Assembly (NCBI RefSeq): GCF_018918205.1
Contig: NZ_JAHLQB010000083.1
Span: 1 to 40,097, forward strand
Direction: 5' to 3'
DNA from: Lachnoclostridium sp. MSJ-17
GTDB lineage: Bacteria; Bacillota; Clostridia; Oscillospirales; Acutalibacteraceae
Length of the DNA stretch: 40,097 nt
A model generated the notes under the pieces. The model made no database searches, was not told the DNA's origin, and worked only from the letters and a program-made list of their open reading frames with translations. The position numbers and the translations under genes were made by a program. The stretch's first letter is position 1. Each line of letters begins with the position of its first letter. Shown piece after piece: positions 7,047-15,376 of this stretch.

Positions 7047-7726
7047 GGACGTTTCTTTTCAGTCCAACCCTTTTCTTTCCAATACTTCACGTCCGCTTCA
7101 TTCCAACCCTTTTTCTGTAAAAAGTGCATCAGGAGAAAGAATCCCTTTGTTTTAAAGCTTGGTTTTACTTTGCCGTTTCGTTTAATGATCCTCCTTGCTA
7201 CAGAATCTGTAGCTTTTTCTATTGAGGATTTCTTTTTGTCGCTTACTTTGTTCCAGTCAATAGCCGCCACGCCGATCCCGTATTTATAAACTTTGGCAAC
7301 GCCCCAGTAGAAAAGGCTGTCAGCTATATCTTTATTGGTGGATTTCATTCCCCCGCCGGCGGCAGTGGAAATACAGACGCCCTGTTTTTTGAACATTTTT
7401 TCTTCGGGACGGTGAACCATCCAGCGCCAGCCGTAGTGATCCAAAAACGCTTTCATTGCGCCTGTTGCGTGATACACATATACGGGGCTTGCGAGAATAA
7501 TTACATCAGCGTTGTCGATTGCTTCGGTGATCGGAGCGAGCTTTTCGTAATGAGGGCATTTCTTCTCATCCTTTACAAAGCACTGTGTACATCCGCAACA
7601 GAATTCTCCGAAATCGCGCGGCAGAAAGAACTCGGTTATCTCCCCGCCGATTTTGTCCGCTAATATGCGCGCAATATGATATGTTGAGCCCTTGTGGCTC
7701 TGACCGTGAATAATGACAGTTTTCAT
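7037..7726 (-). CDS. Flavodoxin-like NAD(P)H reductase
   Basis: This 229-residue protein begins VIIHGQSHKGSTYHIARILA, the FMN phosphate loop of the flavodoxin/NADPH-dependent FMN reductase fold. It continues with the cysteine-rich CCGCTQCF (residues 43-50) and ILASPVYVYHATGAMKAFLD, and has a lysine-rich tail. The Cys motif resembles multimeric flavodoxin and iron-sulfur flavoprotein families. A two-electron reduction of quinones or nitro compounds is plausible but not shown. It lies one base after the upstream GNAT gene. Confidence 0.85.
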   Translation of the reverse strand: MKTVIIHGQSHKGSTYHIARILADKIGGEITEFFLPRDFGEFCCGCTQCFVKDEKKCPHYEKLAPITEAIDNADVIILASPVYVYHATGAMKAFLDHYGWRWMVHRPEEKMFKKQGVCISTAAGGGMKSTNKDIADSLFYWGVAKVYKYGIGVAAIDWNKVSDKKKSSIEKATDSVARRIIKRNGKVKPSFKTKGFFLLMHFLQKKGWNEADVKYWKEKGWTEKKRPWR

Positions 7727-7727
7727 T

Positions 7728-8270
7728 TTACAGATTCTCCAAATACTCTTCTCTTGTCAGCCGTGTGATATGCTCCGTTCGGATATCGTCCATCAGCTGC
7801 CAGTGGATATCTTTGTTAGTGTGGTGATAGGTAAAGCCGCATTTTTCTTGCACGCGCTTGGACTTTTCGTTGCCGTCGAAATAACCGCACCAAAGTGTTC
7901 CAAGGCTTAGATCCTCAAAGGCGTGACGGATGATCTCTCTTGTCGCTTCGGGAATCAAGCCCTGTCCCCAGAACGGCACGCCGATCCAGTAGCCGATCTC
8001 ACCTTCGGTATCCGGCAAATCCAAATTGCTCTGTTTGCCAATCATCAGCCCAATACTGCCGATCGCCCTGTTATCCTCTTTGAGGCAAACGGCGTATGTT
8101 TCGGGAGCGGACAGAACGCTTTTGATGATCTCGTAGCTGTTCTCCACGCTCGTATGTACCGGCCATCCGGCAATCGGACCGACGCGGTCATCCTTTGCGT
8201 ATTCATATAAGCTCTCTGAGTCCGACTCGTTCCACGGACGCAAAATCAATCTTTCCGTAAATAACTCCAT
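7728..8270 (-). CDS. RimJ/RimL-type GNAT acetyltransferase
   Basis: This is a 180-residue protein. It begins ELFTERLILRPWNESD, the classic RimJ/RimL opening, and has IGYWIGVPFWGQGLIPEATR (residues 91-110), the acetyl-CoA loop with GQG, followed by NEKSKRVQEKCGFTY. Relatives acetylate ribosomal protein N-termini or small amines. The target here is unknown. It is the third GNAT-fold gene of the TetR-headed operon and follows the ABC permease by 14 bases. Confidence 0.88.
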   Translation of the reverse strand: MELFTERLILRPWNESDSESLYEYAKDDRVGPIAGWPVHTSVENSYEIIKSVLSAPETYAVCLKEDNRAIGSIGLMIGKQSNLDLPDTEGEIGYWIGVPFWGQGLIPEATREIIRHAFEDLSLGTLWCGYFDGNEKSKRVQEKCGFTYHHTNKDIHWQLMDDIRTEHITRLTREEYLENL

Positions 8271-8284
8271 AATAGCTCCTTTTT

Positions 8285-9883
8285 TTACAATCTTGAAAAA
8301 GCTTTGGATCCCTTAGTGATCAGCCTGCGATATAACAGTGCGGACGCGGCTGTATAGATGACTGCCCAGATCATCAGATACGGCACAAGACCGATGATCT
8401 GTCCAATCAGCAAATACGGTAAGGCGAACAAGGCGACAAAGCCCCAGCCGCCGAACACAGCTATCACCACCGCACCGCTCTGCTTGATCGGGATGATCTC
8501 GGTCGTCCATTCCATGACCGGACGCATCACGCCCATGTAGCTTGCGAGCATCGCCGAAAACACCGCAAAGATCAGCGGCAAAACGCAGACCAATAGCTTT
8601 TCCGCAATCGGCGCCTGCAAAACTATCGCGGCGCAGATCACGGCAAACAGCATCGGGATCAGCGTCAAAATGAGCTGCATGGCGGTTTTTGCCTTCAGCA
8701 CGGTTTTGGCGTCTACCGGCATCGACTGCGGTATCCACAGGCTTTTTCCTTCGAGCGATACCGCTGGCGCCGCCATGTCATTCGCGGTCGAAAGCAGCAT
8801 CAGCACGGTGCAGAGCAGCAGCGCTGCAAAATCCGTTCTGCCGCCGAAAGACGCGCCCAAAAAAGCGAGTATATCCGCGCCCTTTATCAGCAGGAAAACC
8901 CCGAGGACGGGCAGAAGCAGCACGCCGAAGCCGCAGTTGAGCATATAGTTCGGGCTGGACTTGAAGCGCATGAATTCCTTAGCCAGCAGCGCGCCGAACA
9001 CCGATTTTTCTTTCACGGCTTTCTCGTGATACTTTACCTTGCCGACGCTCGCCGTCGAGGTCGCGAGCTTGAGGAATCCGCGCGACAAAATGAATATCGT
9101 AAGCGCAAGCAGGAGAGCTGTCGCCGCGGCGAATATCGCCGTCGCAATCAAATCTCCCTCTCCGATCCTGCCGAACAAATACAAGCCGTAGGCAGAGTCC
9201 TTGACGTTTGTTCCATAAACCGAGGCGTTGGCGACAAGCTCCCTTATCCATATCTGCGCCTTGAAATAGATAAAATAGTAGCCGCCGATACACGCGAGCG
9301 CGATCAGCACGACGATAAAGCTCTTGTTTTTCAGCTTCAAGCTGATTTTGGCGACGATCCAGCCGAGCAGGCAGGAGAGTATCAGCACGATGATCGTTAT
9401 GATAAGGAACAGGACGATTCCGCATATCACATTCTGTATCGCAGCGCCGACGATCACCCAGTAGACGATCATCGTCGGCAGCATCACAACGCCCGAGTAC
9501 ATCGCGCCGAGCAGGTACACGTTCAGCAGTCTTGAAACAATGATAGTCCTGACCGGTATCGGCATGGATAGCAGCAGGTCGTTATCCTTCGGAAGATACA
9601 GCCCCGAATAGGTGTTGAATACGCTGCCGAACGCGCCGAGAACAACGGCGATACTGCTCATCAGCACAAAGTACAGCCACCCCATACCTGCGGAGGTCAA
9701 CCCGAAGCATACGCCTAAGGCAACGGCGGTAAAGCTGCCGCCGAGGACTCCGACCATCAAAAACGCGAAGAGACTAAACAGAACGATTTGGTTAGCCTTT
9801 GACCGCGCCTTGTTGGTTTTGCGGTTGTAAAAAAAGCCTCGGAAAACCTCTGTCATCTGCTTTTTCAACAGCACCTTCAGCAT
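8285..9883 (-). CDS. ABC exporter permease
   Basis: This 532-residue, very hydrophobic protein has about twelve predicted membrane segments. It begins MLKVLLKKQMTEVFRGFFYN and contains the VSRLLNVYLLGAMYSG and PVDAKTVLKAKTAMQ stretches typical of two-half putative ABC exporter permeases. The ATG follows directly on the stop of the ATPase gene. With that ATPase it should form an export pump, probably for a hydrophobic compound. Confidence 0.85.
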   Translation of the reverse strand: MLKVLLKKQMTEVFRGFFYNRKTNKARSKANQIVLFSLFAFLMVGVLGGSFTAVALGVCFGLTSAGMGWLYFVLMSSIAVVLGAFGSVFNTYSGLYLPKDNDLLLSMPIPVRTIIVSRLLNVYLLGAMYSGVVMLPTMIVYWVIVGAAIQNVICGIVLFLIITIIVLILSCLLGWIVAKISLKLKNKSFIVVLIALACIGGYYFIYFKAQIWIRELVANASVYGTNVKDSAYGLYLFGRIGEGDLIATAIFAAATALLLALTIFILSRGFLKLATSTASVGKVKYHEKAVKEKSVFGALLAKEFMRFKSSPNYMLNCGFGVLLLPVLGVFLLIKGADILAFLGASFGGRTDFAALLLCTVLMLLSTANDMAAPAVSLEGKSLWIPQSMPVDAKTVLKAKTAMQLILTLIPMLFAVICAAIVLQAPIAEKLLVCVLPLIFAVFSAMLASYMGVMRPVMEWTTEIIPIKQSGAVVIAVFGGWGFVALFALPYLLIGQIIGLVPYLMIWAVIYTAASALLYRRLITKGSKAFSRL

Positions 9884-10591
9884 TTACTCCGCCTCCAGTT
9901 CCAGAAAGACTTCCTCGAGGCTCTCGTCGCCTCTGACCTCTTCCATCGTACCTGATTTGATCAGCCTGCCCTGCTTGATAATGGCGACCTTGTCGCAGAG
10001 CTTTTCGGCGACCTCCAGCACATGGGTCGAAAAAAATATCGCGCCGCCTTTGTCGCAGTGCTCGCGCATCATCTCTTTGAGCTTGAACGCGGCTTTCGGA
10101 TCGAGACCGACAAAAGGCTCGTCCATGATGATCAGCCTCGGCGAATGGATCCACGCGGAGATCACAGCCAGCTTTTGCTTCATGCCGTGCGAATAGGAGG
10201 AGATCGGCTGCGCCAGATCCTTTGTCAGTTCAAAGACATCGGCGTATTTGCGTATCTTCTCCTGACGTTCCTCGGAGGATACGCCGAAGATATCCGCGAC
10301 AAAATTCAGATATTTGATACCGCTCATAAAGTCGTACAGATCGGGATTGTCGGGAATATAGGCGAGCTGTCGTTTACATTCCACCGGATTTTTCATAATC
10401 GAGCTTCCGTTGATGAAGATCTCTCCCTTGTCAAAGCCGAGTATCCCGGCGACGCTTTTAAGTGTAGTGGTCTTGCCCGCGCCATTGTGCCCGATAAAGC
10501 CGTATATCTCGCCCGGGCGGATGTGCAGCGAAAGCTCGTCCACCGCTTTCTTTTCTCCGTAGGTTTTCGTTAATCCTTCAATTCTTAACAT
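9884..10591 (-). CDS. ABC transporter ATP-binding protein
   Basis: This 235-residue ATPase has Walker A GHNGAGKTT (34-42), signature YSHGMKQ (133-139) and Walker B LIIMDEP (153-159), all intact, with the D-loop GLDPKA behind. It is of the CcmA/multidrug exporter class. It works with the permease encoded immediately downstream and is the third gene of the TetR-headed operon. Confidence 0.92.
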   Translation of the reverse strand: MLRIEGLTKTYGEKKAVDELSLHIRPGEIYGFIGHNGAGKTTTLKSVAGILGFDKGEIFINGSSIMKNPVECKRQLAYIPDNPDLYDFMSGIKYLNFVADIFGVSSEERQEKIRKYADVFELTKDLAQPISSYSHGMKQKLAVISAWIHSPRLIIMDEPFVGLDPKAAFKLKEMMREHCDKGGAIFFSTHVLEVAEKLCDKVAIIKQGRLIKSGTMEEVRGDESLEEVFLELEAE

Positions 10592-10607
10592 CTCTTTTAT
10601 CTCCTGA

Positions 10608-11024
10608 TCATTTTAGAGGTTCCCTTATTTCATACGGCTTATCCCAAGAGCCGATCTCTATCAGATTTCCTTCCGGGTCGGCGATATAACAGGTGCGCTG
10701 TCCCCAAGGTTCTGTCGTCGGCTCCATCACGGGTTCGGCGCCGTTTTCAACAGCTGCTTTGAAGGAAGCGTCGACCTCATCAAAGGTATCGACATACAAA
10801 GCCAGCTCAAAGTGACCGTTGAGACCGCTCGTGTAGCTGTATTTTCGGTTCGTCATTCTTTCAAAATCTTTTCTGCCGTAGAGCAGGAACAGCGTTCCGT
10901 CCTTGATAAGATATACGTTTTTCGTGTCCTCAGCCTCTTTGATCTCAAAACCGAGCACATCCTTGTAAAAACGAATCATTCTGCCCATATCATTTACGAA
11001 TATTCCAAAACCGTCTAATCGCAT
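10608..11024 (-). CDS. VOC (glyoxalase/bleomycin-resistance) family protein
   Basis: This is a 138-residue protein with two beta-alpha-beta-beta-beta units. It starts MRLDGFGIFVNDMGRMIRFY-KDVLGFEI and ends with CYIADPEGNLIEIGSW, the standard VOC end with the Glu ligand. Members chelate a metal or bind drugs such as bleomycin and fosfomycin. A resistance or detoxification role is suggested by position directly behind the TetR gene (16-base gap), but the ligand is unknown. Confidence 0.85.
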   Translation of the reverse strand: MRLDGFGIFVNDMGRMIRFYKDVLGFEIKEAEDTKNVYLIKDGTLFLLYGRKDFERMTNRKYSYTSGLNGHFELALYVDTFDEVDASFKAAVENGAEPVMEPTTEPWGQRTCYIADPEGNLIEIGSWDKPYEIREPLK

Positions 11025-11039
11025 CGCTTACCTCCATAT

Positions 11040-11627
11040 TTAATCTAACATATACACGTCACAGAAATGACGAATATGCCTTTCGATATTTTCCATACTT
11101 TCCTGCCCGCATTGCGGCTGCCTGTCGGCTTTTGCGATCCAAAGAGCGACAGGAGCAGTCACCTCGGTCGCAAGCAATTCGGGATCATCCTCTTTGAATA
11201 AACCCTCGTTCATCATACCTTCGATGATTTTGGTGTACATCCCTTGGATTCCGTTGAGCTGATGTTTTGTGGTGATCTCCGCAAAGCGTTCGTTTCTGAA
11301 TTGCTCGCGCACAAGGAATTTGCGCATTTTGCGGATCATCGGATCGTTCATGGTAAAAGAAATCTTTTGCAGCGCCGTTTGTATGAATTCCTCTTTGCTC
11401 TCCGGCAGCTTACCGAAATGCCTGTCCGACCCGAAGAATTCCTCGTTACGCGCTTCCGCCATATCGATCAGCGCGTTCAAAATATCCTCTTTACCCTTGA
11501 AATGATTGTACAGCGACGGCGCCTTGATACCGACCTTCTCGGCGATTTCTTCCACGCTCGTTCCGTCATAGCCGTTCTCGGCAAATAACGTAAGAGCTTC
11601 ATTCAGTATTCGATCTCTTGTTGTCAT
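11040..11627 (-). CDS. TetR/AcrR family transcriptional repressor
   Basis: This 195-residue regulator has an N-terminal helix-turn-helix, TSVEEIAEKVGIKAPSLYNHF, and a C-terminal ligand domain. The start MTTRDRILNEA (11627) is chosen because TGGAGG stands five bases before it; the codons further upstream would overlap the ribosome site. It heads a run of sixteen tightly spaced genes, and its promoter holds two matching palindromes, so it probably represses itself and the whole operon and is released by a compound the operon handles. Confidence 0.9.
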   Translation of the reverse strand: MTTRDRILNEALTLFAENGYDGTSVEEIAEKVGIKAPSLYNHFKGKEDILNALIDMAEARNEEFFGSDRHFGKLPESKEEFIQTALQKISFTMNDPMIRKMRKFLVREQFRNERFAEITTKHQLNGIQGMYTKIIEGMMNEGLFKEDDPELLATEVTAPVALWIAKADRQPQCGQESMENIERHIRHFCDVYMLD

Positions 11628-11648
11628 CATATCCTCCAAAGCAAAAGA

Positions 11649-11695
11649 CTAATAATCATTAGCTTTATTATAACTAATAATTATTAGTCTGTCAA
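11649..11695 (-). promoter_or_regulatory. TetR operon promoter with two operators
   Basis: TTGACA (11690-11695), 17 bases, TATAAT (11667-11672) form a consensus promoter on the minus strand. The spacer holds the perfect 14-base palindrome CTAATAATTATTAG (11674-11687). A one-mismatch copy, CTAATAATCATTAG, lies just past the -10 box (11649-11662), 25 bases away centre to centre. A repressor on either site would block RNA polymerase. The cognate protein is inferred to be the adjacent TetR. Confidence 0.88.
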
Positions 11696-11765
11696 TATAC
11701 TTTGAATAGAAATTGATCAGCGGAACATTTCGCAGAACAAGTCGAATTTCGATGGTAACTATTTG

Positions 11766-12956
11766 TCAAGATAATACTGTTGAATCAACGATAATCTTAA
11801 AAGCGTTTTTATCAACCACGATCTTTTCAATCAAACTTTTGGTATCAATTGTTTCTTTATATATTTGCAGTATTGACCTTGTGTACTCGTCAATCTCCGA
11901 CTGTTTGATGGTACGCGACTGACAGCCGGACGTACGCTCTACCTGTCCGGCGCAACGCCAAATGATTTCGCCTTTGCGCGTTTTGATACGGCGGTAGTTT
12001 CTTCCGCACTCGCAGCATTGTATTTTGCCTGACAAAGTATTGCCGGAGCTGAATCGTCCGTGTTTTCTGTCTGCTTCGCCGTTGTCTAAACACACGGTAT
12101 TGCTTCTGCGTTGTTTTTCTTCCTGCACTTTTTCAAAAGTTGTCTTGTCAATGATTCCGACATGATTGTTCTCATATACATAGCGTGCTTTCTCACCTTT
12201 ATTCCGCGTTTGCTTATCGGTGAACACGTTTTTACGAAACGTCTTTTGCAGCATGACATCTCCGATGTATTTCTCGTTGGAAAGAATCTTATCAATAGCG
12301 CACGACGTCCATTTATCTTTTCCCGTTGGAGACGGGATTCTTCTGCTGCGCAATTCTTTTGATATTCCGGATAAACTGTTCCCGCCGAGATATAAATCAA
12401 AAATCAAACAAACTACTTCGGCTTGTTCCTGACATATAACCAACTCGCCGTTCTCATCTTTTTGATAACCGTAACAAACGCGGTTTGCGAGCTTGGAAGT
12501 ACCGGCTCTAAAACCAGTCTGTAACCCCCATTTGATATGTTCGCTTTTGTTTACACTTTCCTGCTGTGCTACTGCTTCAAATACTGTCATCATAAATTCT
12601 CCTTCCTGTTCTGTTAACGTTATTCCTTCATTTTGAAAACAAACATCAACGCCGATTTCTTTTAGCTTTCGTATAGCGACTAAAAAATCGAGTGTGTCTC
12701 GTGAAAACCGACTGATGGATTTTGTAAAGATGATATCGATCTTTCCTTTTTTGCAGTCCTTGATCATCCGGTCAAATTCTTTTCTCGCAGTGCTTTTAAT
12801 ACCGCTGGCAATGTCGGCGTAAATACCCACATATTCATAAAGAGGATGATCTTTGAAGTATTCCTCATAATATCTCTTCTGCGCCTCCAAGCTGTGAAGC
12901 TGGATATTCTTATTTGAGCTAACTCTGCAATAGGCGGCTGCTCTAAGCTTTGACAT
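11766..12956 (-). CDS. Serine recombinase, resolvase-plus-recombinase type
   Basis: This is a 396-residue protein. The catalytic domain begins RAAAYCRVSSN with the nucleophile Ser13 and contains SISRFSRDTLDF. A recombinase domain follows (SGISKELRSRRIPSP), then a zinc ribbon with CCECGRNY and a second Cys pair. The start at 12956 is supported by AAGGAG eight bases upstream. It is shorter than phage large serine integrases and resembles Clostridia site-specific recombinases of mobile elements. It stands alone between the TetR promoter and the hairpin at 13044-13086. Confidence 0.88.
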   Translation of the reverse strand: MSKLRAAAYCRVSSNKNIQLHSLEAQKRYYEEYFKDHPLYEYVGIYADIASGIKSTARKEFDRMIKDCKKGKIDIIFTKSISRFSRDTLDFLVAIRKLKEIGVDVCFQNEGITLTEQEGEFMMTVFEAVAQQESVNKSEHIKWGLQTGFRAGTSKLANRVCYGYQKDENGELVICQEQAEVVCLIFDLYLGGNSLSGISKELRSRRIPSPTGKDKWTSCAIDKILSNEKYIGDVMLQKTFRKNVFTDKQTRNKGEKARYVYENNHVGIIDKTTFEKVQEEKQRRSNTVCLDNGEADRKHGRFSSGNTLSGKIQCCECGRNYRRIKTRKGEIIWRCAGQVERTSGCQSRTIKQSEIDEYTRSILQIYKETIDTKSLIEKIVVDKNAFKIIVDSTVLS

Positions 12957-13043
12957 AAACAACTCCTTAAAAAAATGCCACAACAATCCTTCGATTGCTA
13001 TGACATCTCTTTCATTCTGTAATATAATCTGTAATATAAAAAG

Positions 13044-13086
13044 ATACAGACCTGTCCGACATGCACAGGTCTGTATACCTATCATG
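13044..13086 (-). terminator. Terminator hairpin after the 500-residue recombinase, repeat of 1109-1151
   Basis: The same ATACAGACCT/AGGTCTGTAT stem and flank seen at 1109-1151, here with loop GTCCGACATG. The minus strand continues CTTTTTATATT. It begins inside the last codons of the recombinase gene. Confidence 0.75.
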
Positions 13087-14584
13087 GTGGAGCACTCTTT
13101 TCAAAAAACAAACCCTCGGCACTTTTGCCATTCTCTTCCAATTCCGAAAGGAGTTTGTCCGTTAATGTTACAGGCTCATCACCAGAGTTGAATGTGATTG
13201 TAATTCTATCATCATACAAAAAGATTTTATTGACAAACACATTCACAAGTAGCTTTCGATATTTTATATCATTGATATTTCCCTTTTTTAGACTTGTCAA
13301 AAAGAAGATTATATCAGCTTCAGACAGCGACAAAAACAATCTTTCTTCTTTATCAATTTGTTTTTGTATCTCTTTATGTTCTTCTTCTAAGGCAGGGATT
13401 TGTTCGCCTAACGCCTTGCGGACGCTTTCAATATCGCTTTCCATTATAGCTTGAATTGTATTATTGTGCTTTCTTTCATTTTCTTTCAATGCTTTTTTCA
13501 AGCATTTCAGATTTGTGGTATCCTTTTCTCTATCCGAAACCGCAATAACTTCCTTTGCAATTCTTTTTATGTTTTTCTCTGTTAAGAGTTTTCTGCATTC
13601 TGCAATAACTAAATCCTCAATGTATTCTTTGTTTACCATTTTCTTATCGCAAGTTTTTGGTCTTTCCTTAGTACCATTACAAATATAGTAGCGGTAAACT
13701 TTTTTCAAGTGACCTTTTCCAGAAAAACCAGTCATCATTTTCTTGCAATGACCGCAAAACAGCTTTGTAGTTAAGATATAATCAATCTTGGCTTTTGCTC
13801 TTGCGGGCGCTCTTTTATTTGCTTCCATTCTCTTTGCAACCTTTTCAAATAGTTCATCTGAAATAATTTGAGGAATTGCATTTGGCACTTCATTTCCTTT
13901 GTGTATATAATATCCTAAGTATCTTTTGTTTTTCAACATAGTATGCAAAGAATTTTTATTAAATGAAGCTCCCGTGGAAGTCTTGGCTCCCTGTGCATTT
14001 AATCTGTTCGAGATTTCAGTTACAGTAACACCCTCAGCATACAATTCAAAAATCATTTTTACTATGGGTGCGGTATCAGGGTTGATTACAAATCTTTGAT
14101 TTACTATCTTGTAGCCTAATGGAACTCCACCGCCATTATACAAACATCTTTCAGAATTGTACTTCATTCCTAATCTAATTCTCTCTGACATATCATCACT
14201 ACGCATTTGAGCAGTAGCCATTTGTAACGTGCGGAAAAATCTACCCATAGAAGAATCATCAAAGTTTTCAGTTATTGATATAATTCTTTTATTGTTTTCT
14301 GTTTCAATAATGTAAGCGTTTTCAAGCGATTGAAGAACATTTCTGCCAAAGCGATCCATCGCATAAATCAGTACAACATCAAAGATATTCTTAGAGCAAT
14401 CCGAAAGTAATCTTTGCAAATTCGGTCGGTCATCATTTCGCCCTGTCATAGCTTTGTCTGCGTATGTTTTTACAATGACTAATCCGTTGCGCTCTGCGTA
14501 ATCTGTACATTTTTCAATCTGTTGTTCAATACTTGCTTCTCTCTGTGATGACGAACTATATCTTGCGTAAATAACAGCCCTCAT
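13082..14584 (-). CDS. Large serine recombinase
   Basis: This is a 500-residue recombinase. The catalytic domain starts RAVIYARYSSSSQRE (nucleophile Ser10) with AMDRFGRNVLQ behind. The recombinase domain contains EISNRLNAQGAKTSTGASFN, a zinc-binding CGHCKK plus a later Cys pair, and a long coiled coil (about residues 350-420), as in TndX/TnpX-type and phage-type integrases. It ends a four-gene minus-strand run that begins with the small resolvase. It is a good candidate for the enzyme that moves this AT-rich region. Confidence 0.9.
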   Translation of the reverse strand: MRAVIYARYSSSSQREASIEQQIEKCTDYAERNGLVIVKTYADKAMTGRNDDRPNLQRLLSDCSKNIFDVVLIYAMDRFGRNVLQSLENAYIIETENNKRIISITENFDDSSMGRFFRTLQMATAQMRSDDMSERIRLGMKYNSERCLYNGGGVPLGYKIVNQRFVINPDTAPIVKMIFELYAEGVTVTEISNRLNAQGAKTSTGASFNKNSLHTMLKNKRYLGYYIHKGNEVPNAIPQIISDELFEKVAKRMEANKRAPARAKAKIDYILTTKLFCGHCKKMMTGFSGKGHLKKVYRYYICNGTKERPKTCDKKMVNKEYIEDLVIAECRKLLTEKNIKRIAKEVIAVSDREKDTTNLKCLKKALKENERKHNNTIQAIMESDIESVRKALGEQIPALEEEHKEIQKQIDKEERLFLSLSEADIIFFLTSLKKGNINDIKYRKLLVNVFVNKIFLYDDRITITFNSGDEPVTLTDKLLSELEENGKSAEGLFFEKSAPP

Positions 14585-14600
14585 AAATCAAAATTCCCTT

Positions 14601-14870
14601 TCATCTGCTTTTGTTATTCTTCCAAATCAAGTATTTTTCTCTCATACAAATCGCACAAGGTCTATATCCTGCGGCGACTGCGGTTGCTTCATCGGCAAAA
14701 AATACTCTGTAACGTGAATACAGACCCTTTGCAAGATAACGCTGTGCCGAGGGGCAATCTAATCTGCCGTATATTTTCAATCCGCTGTGACCGCCGATTG
14801 TTCCTTTGATTGCAGAGCAATATGTCTGTCCGTTACGGTCAATCAGCCTATACAATATCGTTTTACTCAT
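14601..14870 (-). CDS. Small Ada-type metal-binding domain protein
   Basis: This 89-residue protein matches the zinc-binding N-terminal region of Ada in its core: IYGRLDCPSAQRYL, then RVFFADEATAVAAGYRPCAICM, giving the paired cysteines. Stand-alone Ada-like zinc domains occur next to recombinases; their role is unknown. The start ATG (14870) overlaps the end of the previous gene by 8 bases. It lies 16 bases before the large serine recombinase. Confidence 0.8.
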   Translation of the reverse strand: MSKTILYRLIDRNGQTYCSAIKGTIGGHSGLKIYGRLDCPSAQRYLAKGLYSRYRVFFADEATAVAAGYRPCAICMREKYLIWKNNKSR

Positions 14871-15375
14871 TCTCAATCTTGATTGTAGGTATATCGCCGT
14901 CAAAATGTATCGCATAATTGTCGGGGTTGTTTGCTAAATGAAACTTGGTATTTTCATCAAGCGAAATCTCTGTGACCTCGTTATCCTCTGCAATAGCACC
15001 CAAAGGGCAGCAATCTAATTCAAGATGTGCTGTGACACCCCAATAGGCTACTTGTCGGAGAATATATACCTTGTTATTATGGATAACCGCTTTTACAGCA
15101 AATTCACCGTTGGAATAGTGAACGAATTTCTGTGCCTGCGTATCCCACACAAATACGATACCGCCTTGTCCTTGTGCAACGGTAACACAGCAGACGATAT
15201 AATTATTATACACCTCAGCATTGAAATACTCAATATCGGACAGTTCATCTTCCGATATATTTTTCCAGATTCCTTTGAGCATATCAAGAGTGATTGCCTG
15301 ATGTGTTCCGTTGACGGAAATATCAAGAAGGGTATCACCCTTGCCGATTGAAATTGTAATAGCTGAATTTGACAT
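14863..15375 (-). CDS. Hypothetical protein, 170 residues
   Basis: Not recognised. The sequence is acidic and strand-rich (ITISIGKGDTLLDISVNGTH, VVWDTQAQKFVHYSN-like segments) with no membrane segment, and reads like a soluble beta-propeller-repeat or immunity-type domain. It starts one base after the resolvase stop behind GAGGG and overlaps the Ada-type gene, so it is in the recombinase operon. Confidence 0.7.
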   Translation of the reverse strand: MSNSAITISIGKGDTLLDISVNGTHQAITLDMLKGIWKNISEDELSDIEYFNAEVYNNYIVCCVTVAQGQGGIVFVWDTQAQKFVHYSNGEFAVKAVIHNNKVYILRQVAYWGVTAHLELDCCPLGAIAEDNEVTEISLDENTKFHLANNPDNYAIHFDGDIPTIKIENE

Positions 15376-15376
15376 A

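Noticed and set aside
9026..9535. Long plus-strand ORF across the ABC permease gene
   Set aside because: It is an antisense shadow of a well-supported membrane protein gene; its sequence is charged and repetitive without motifs.
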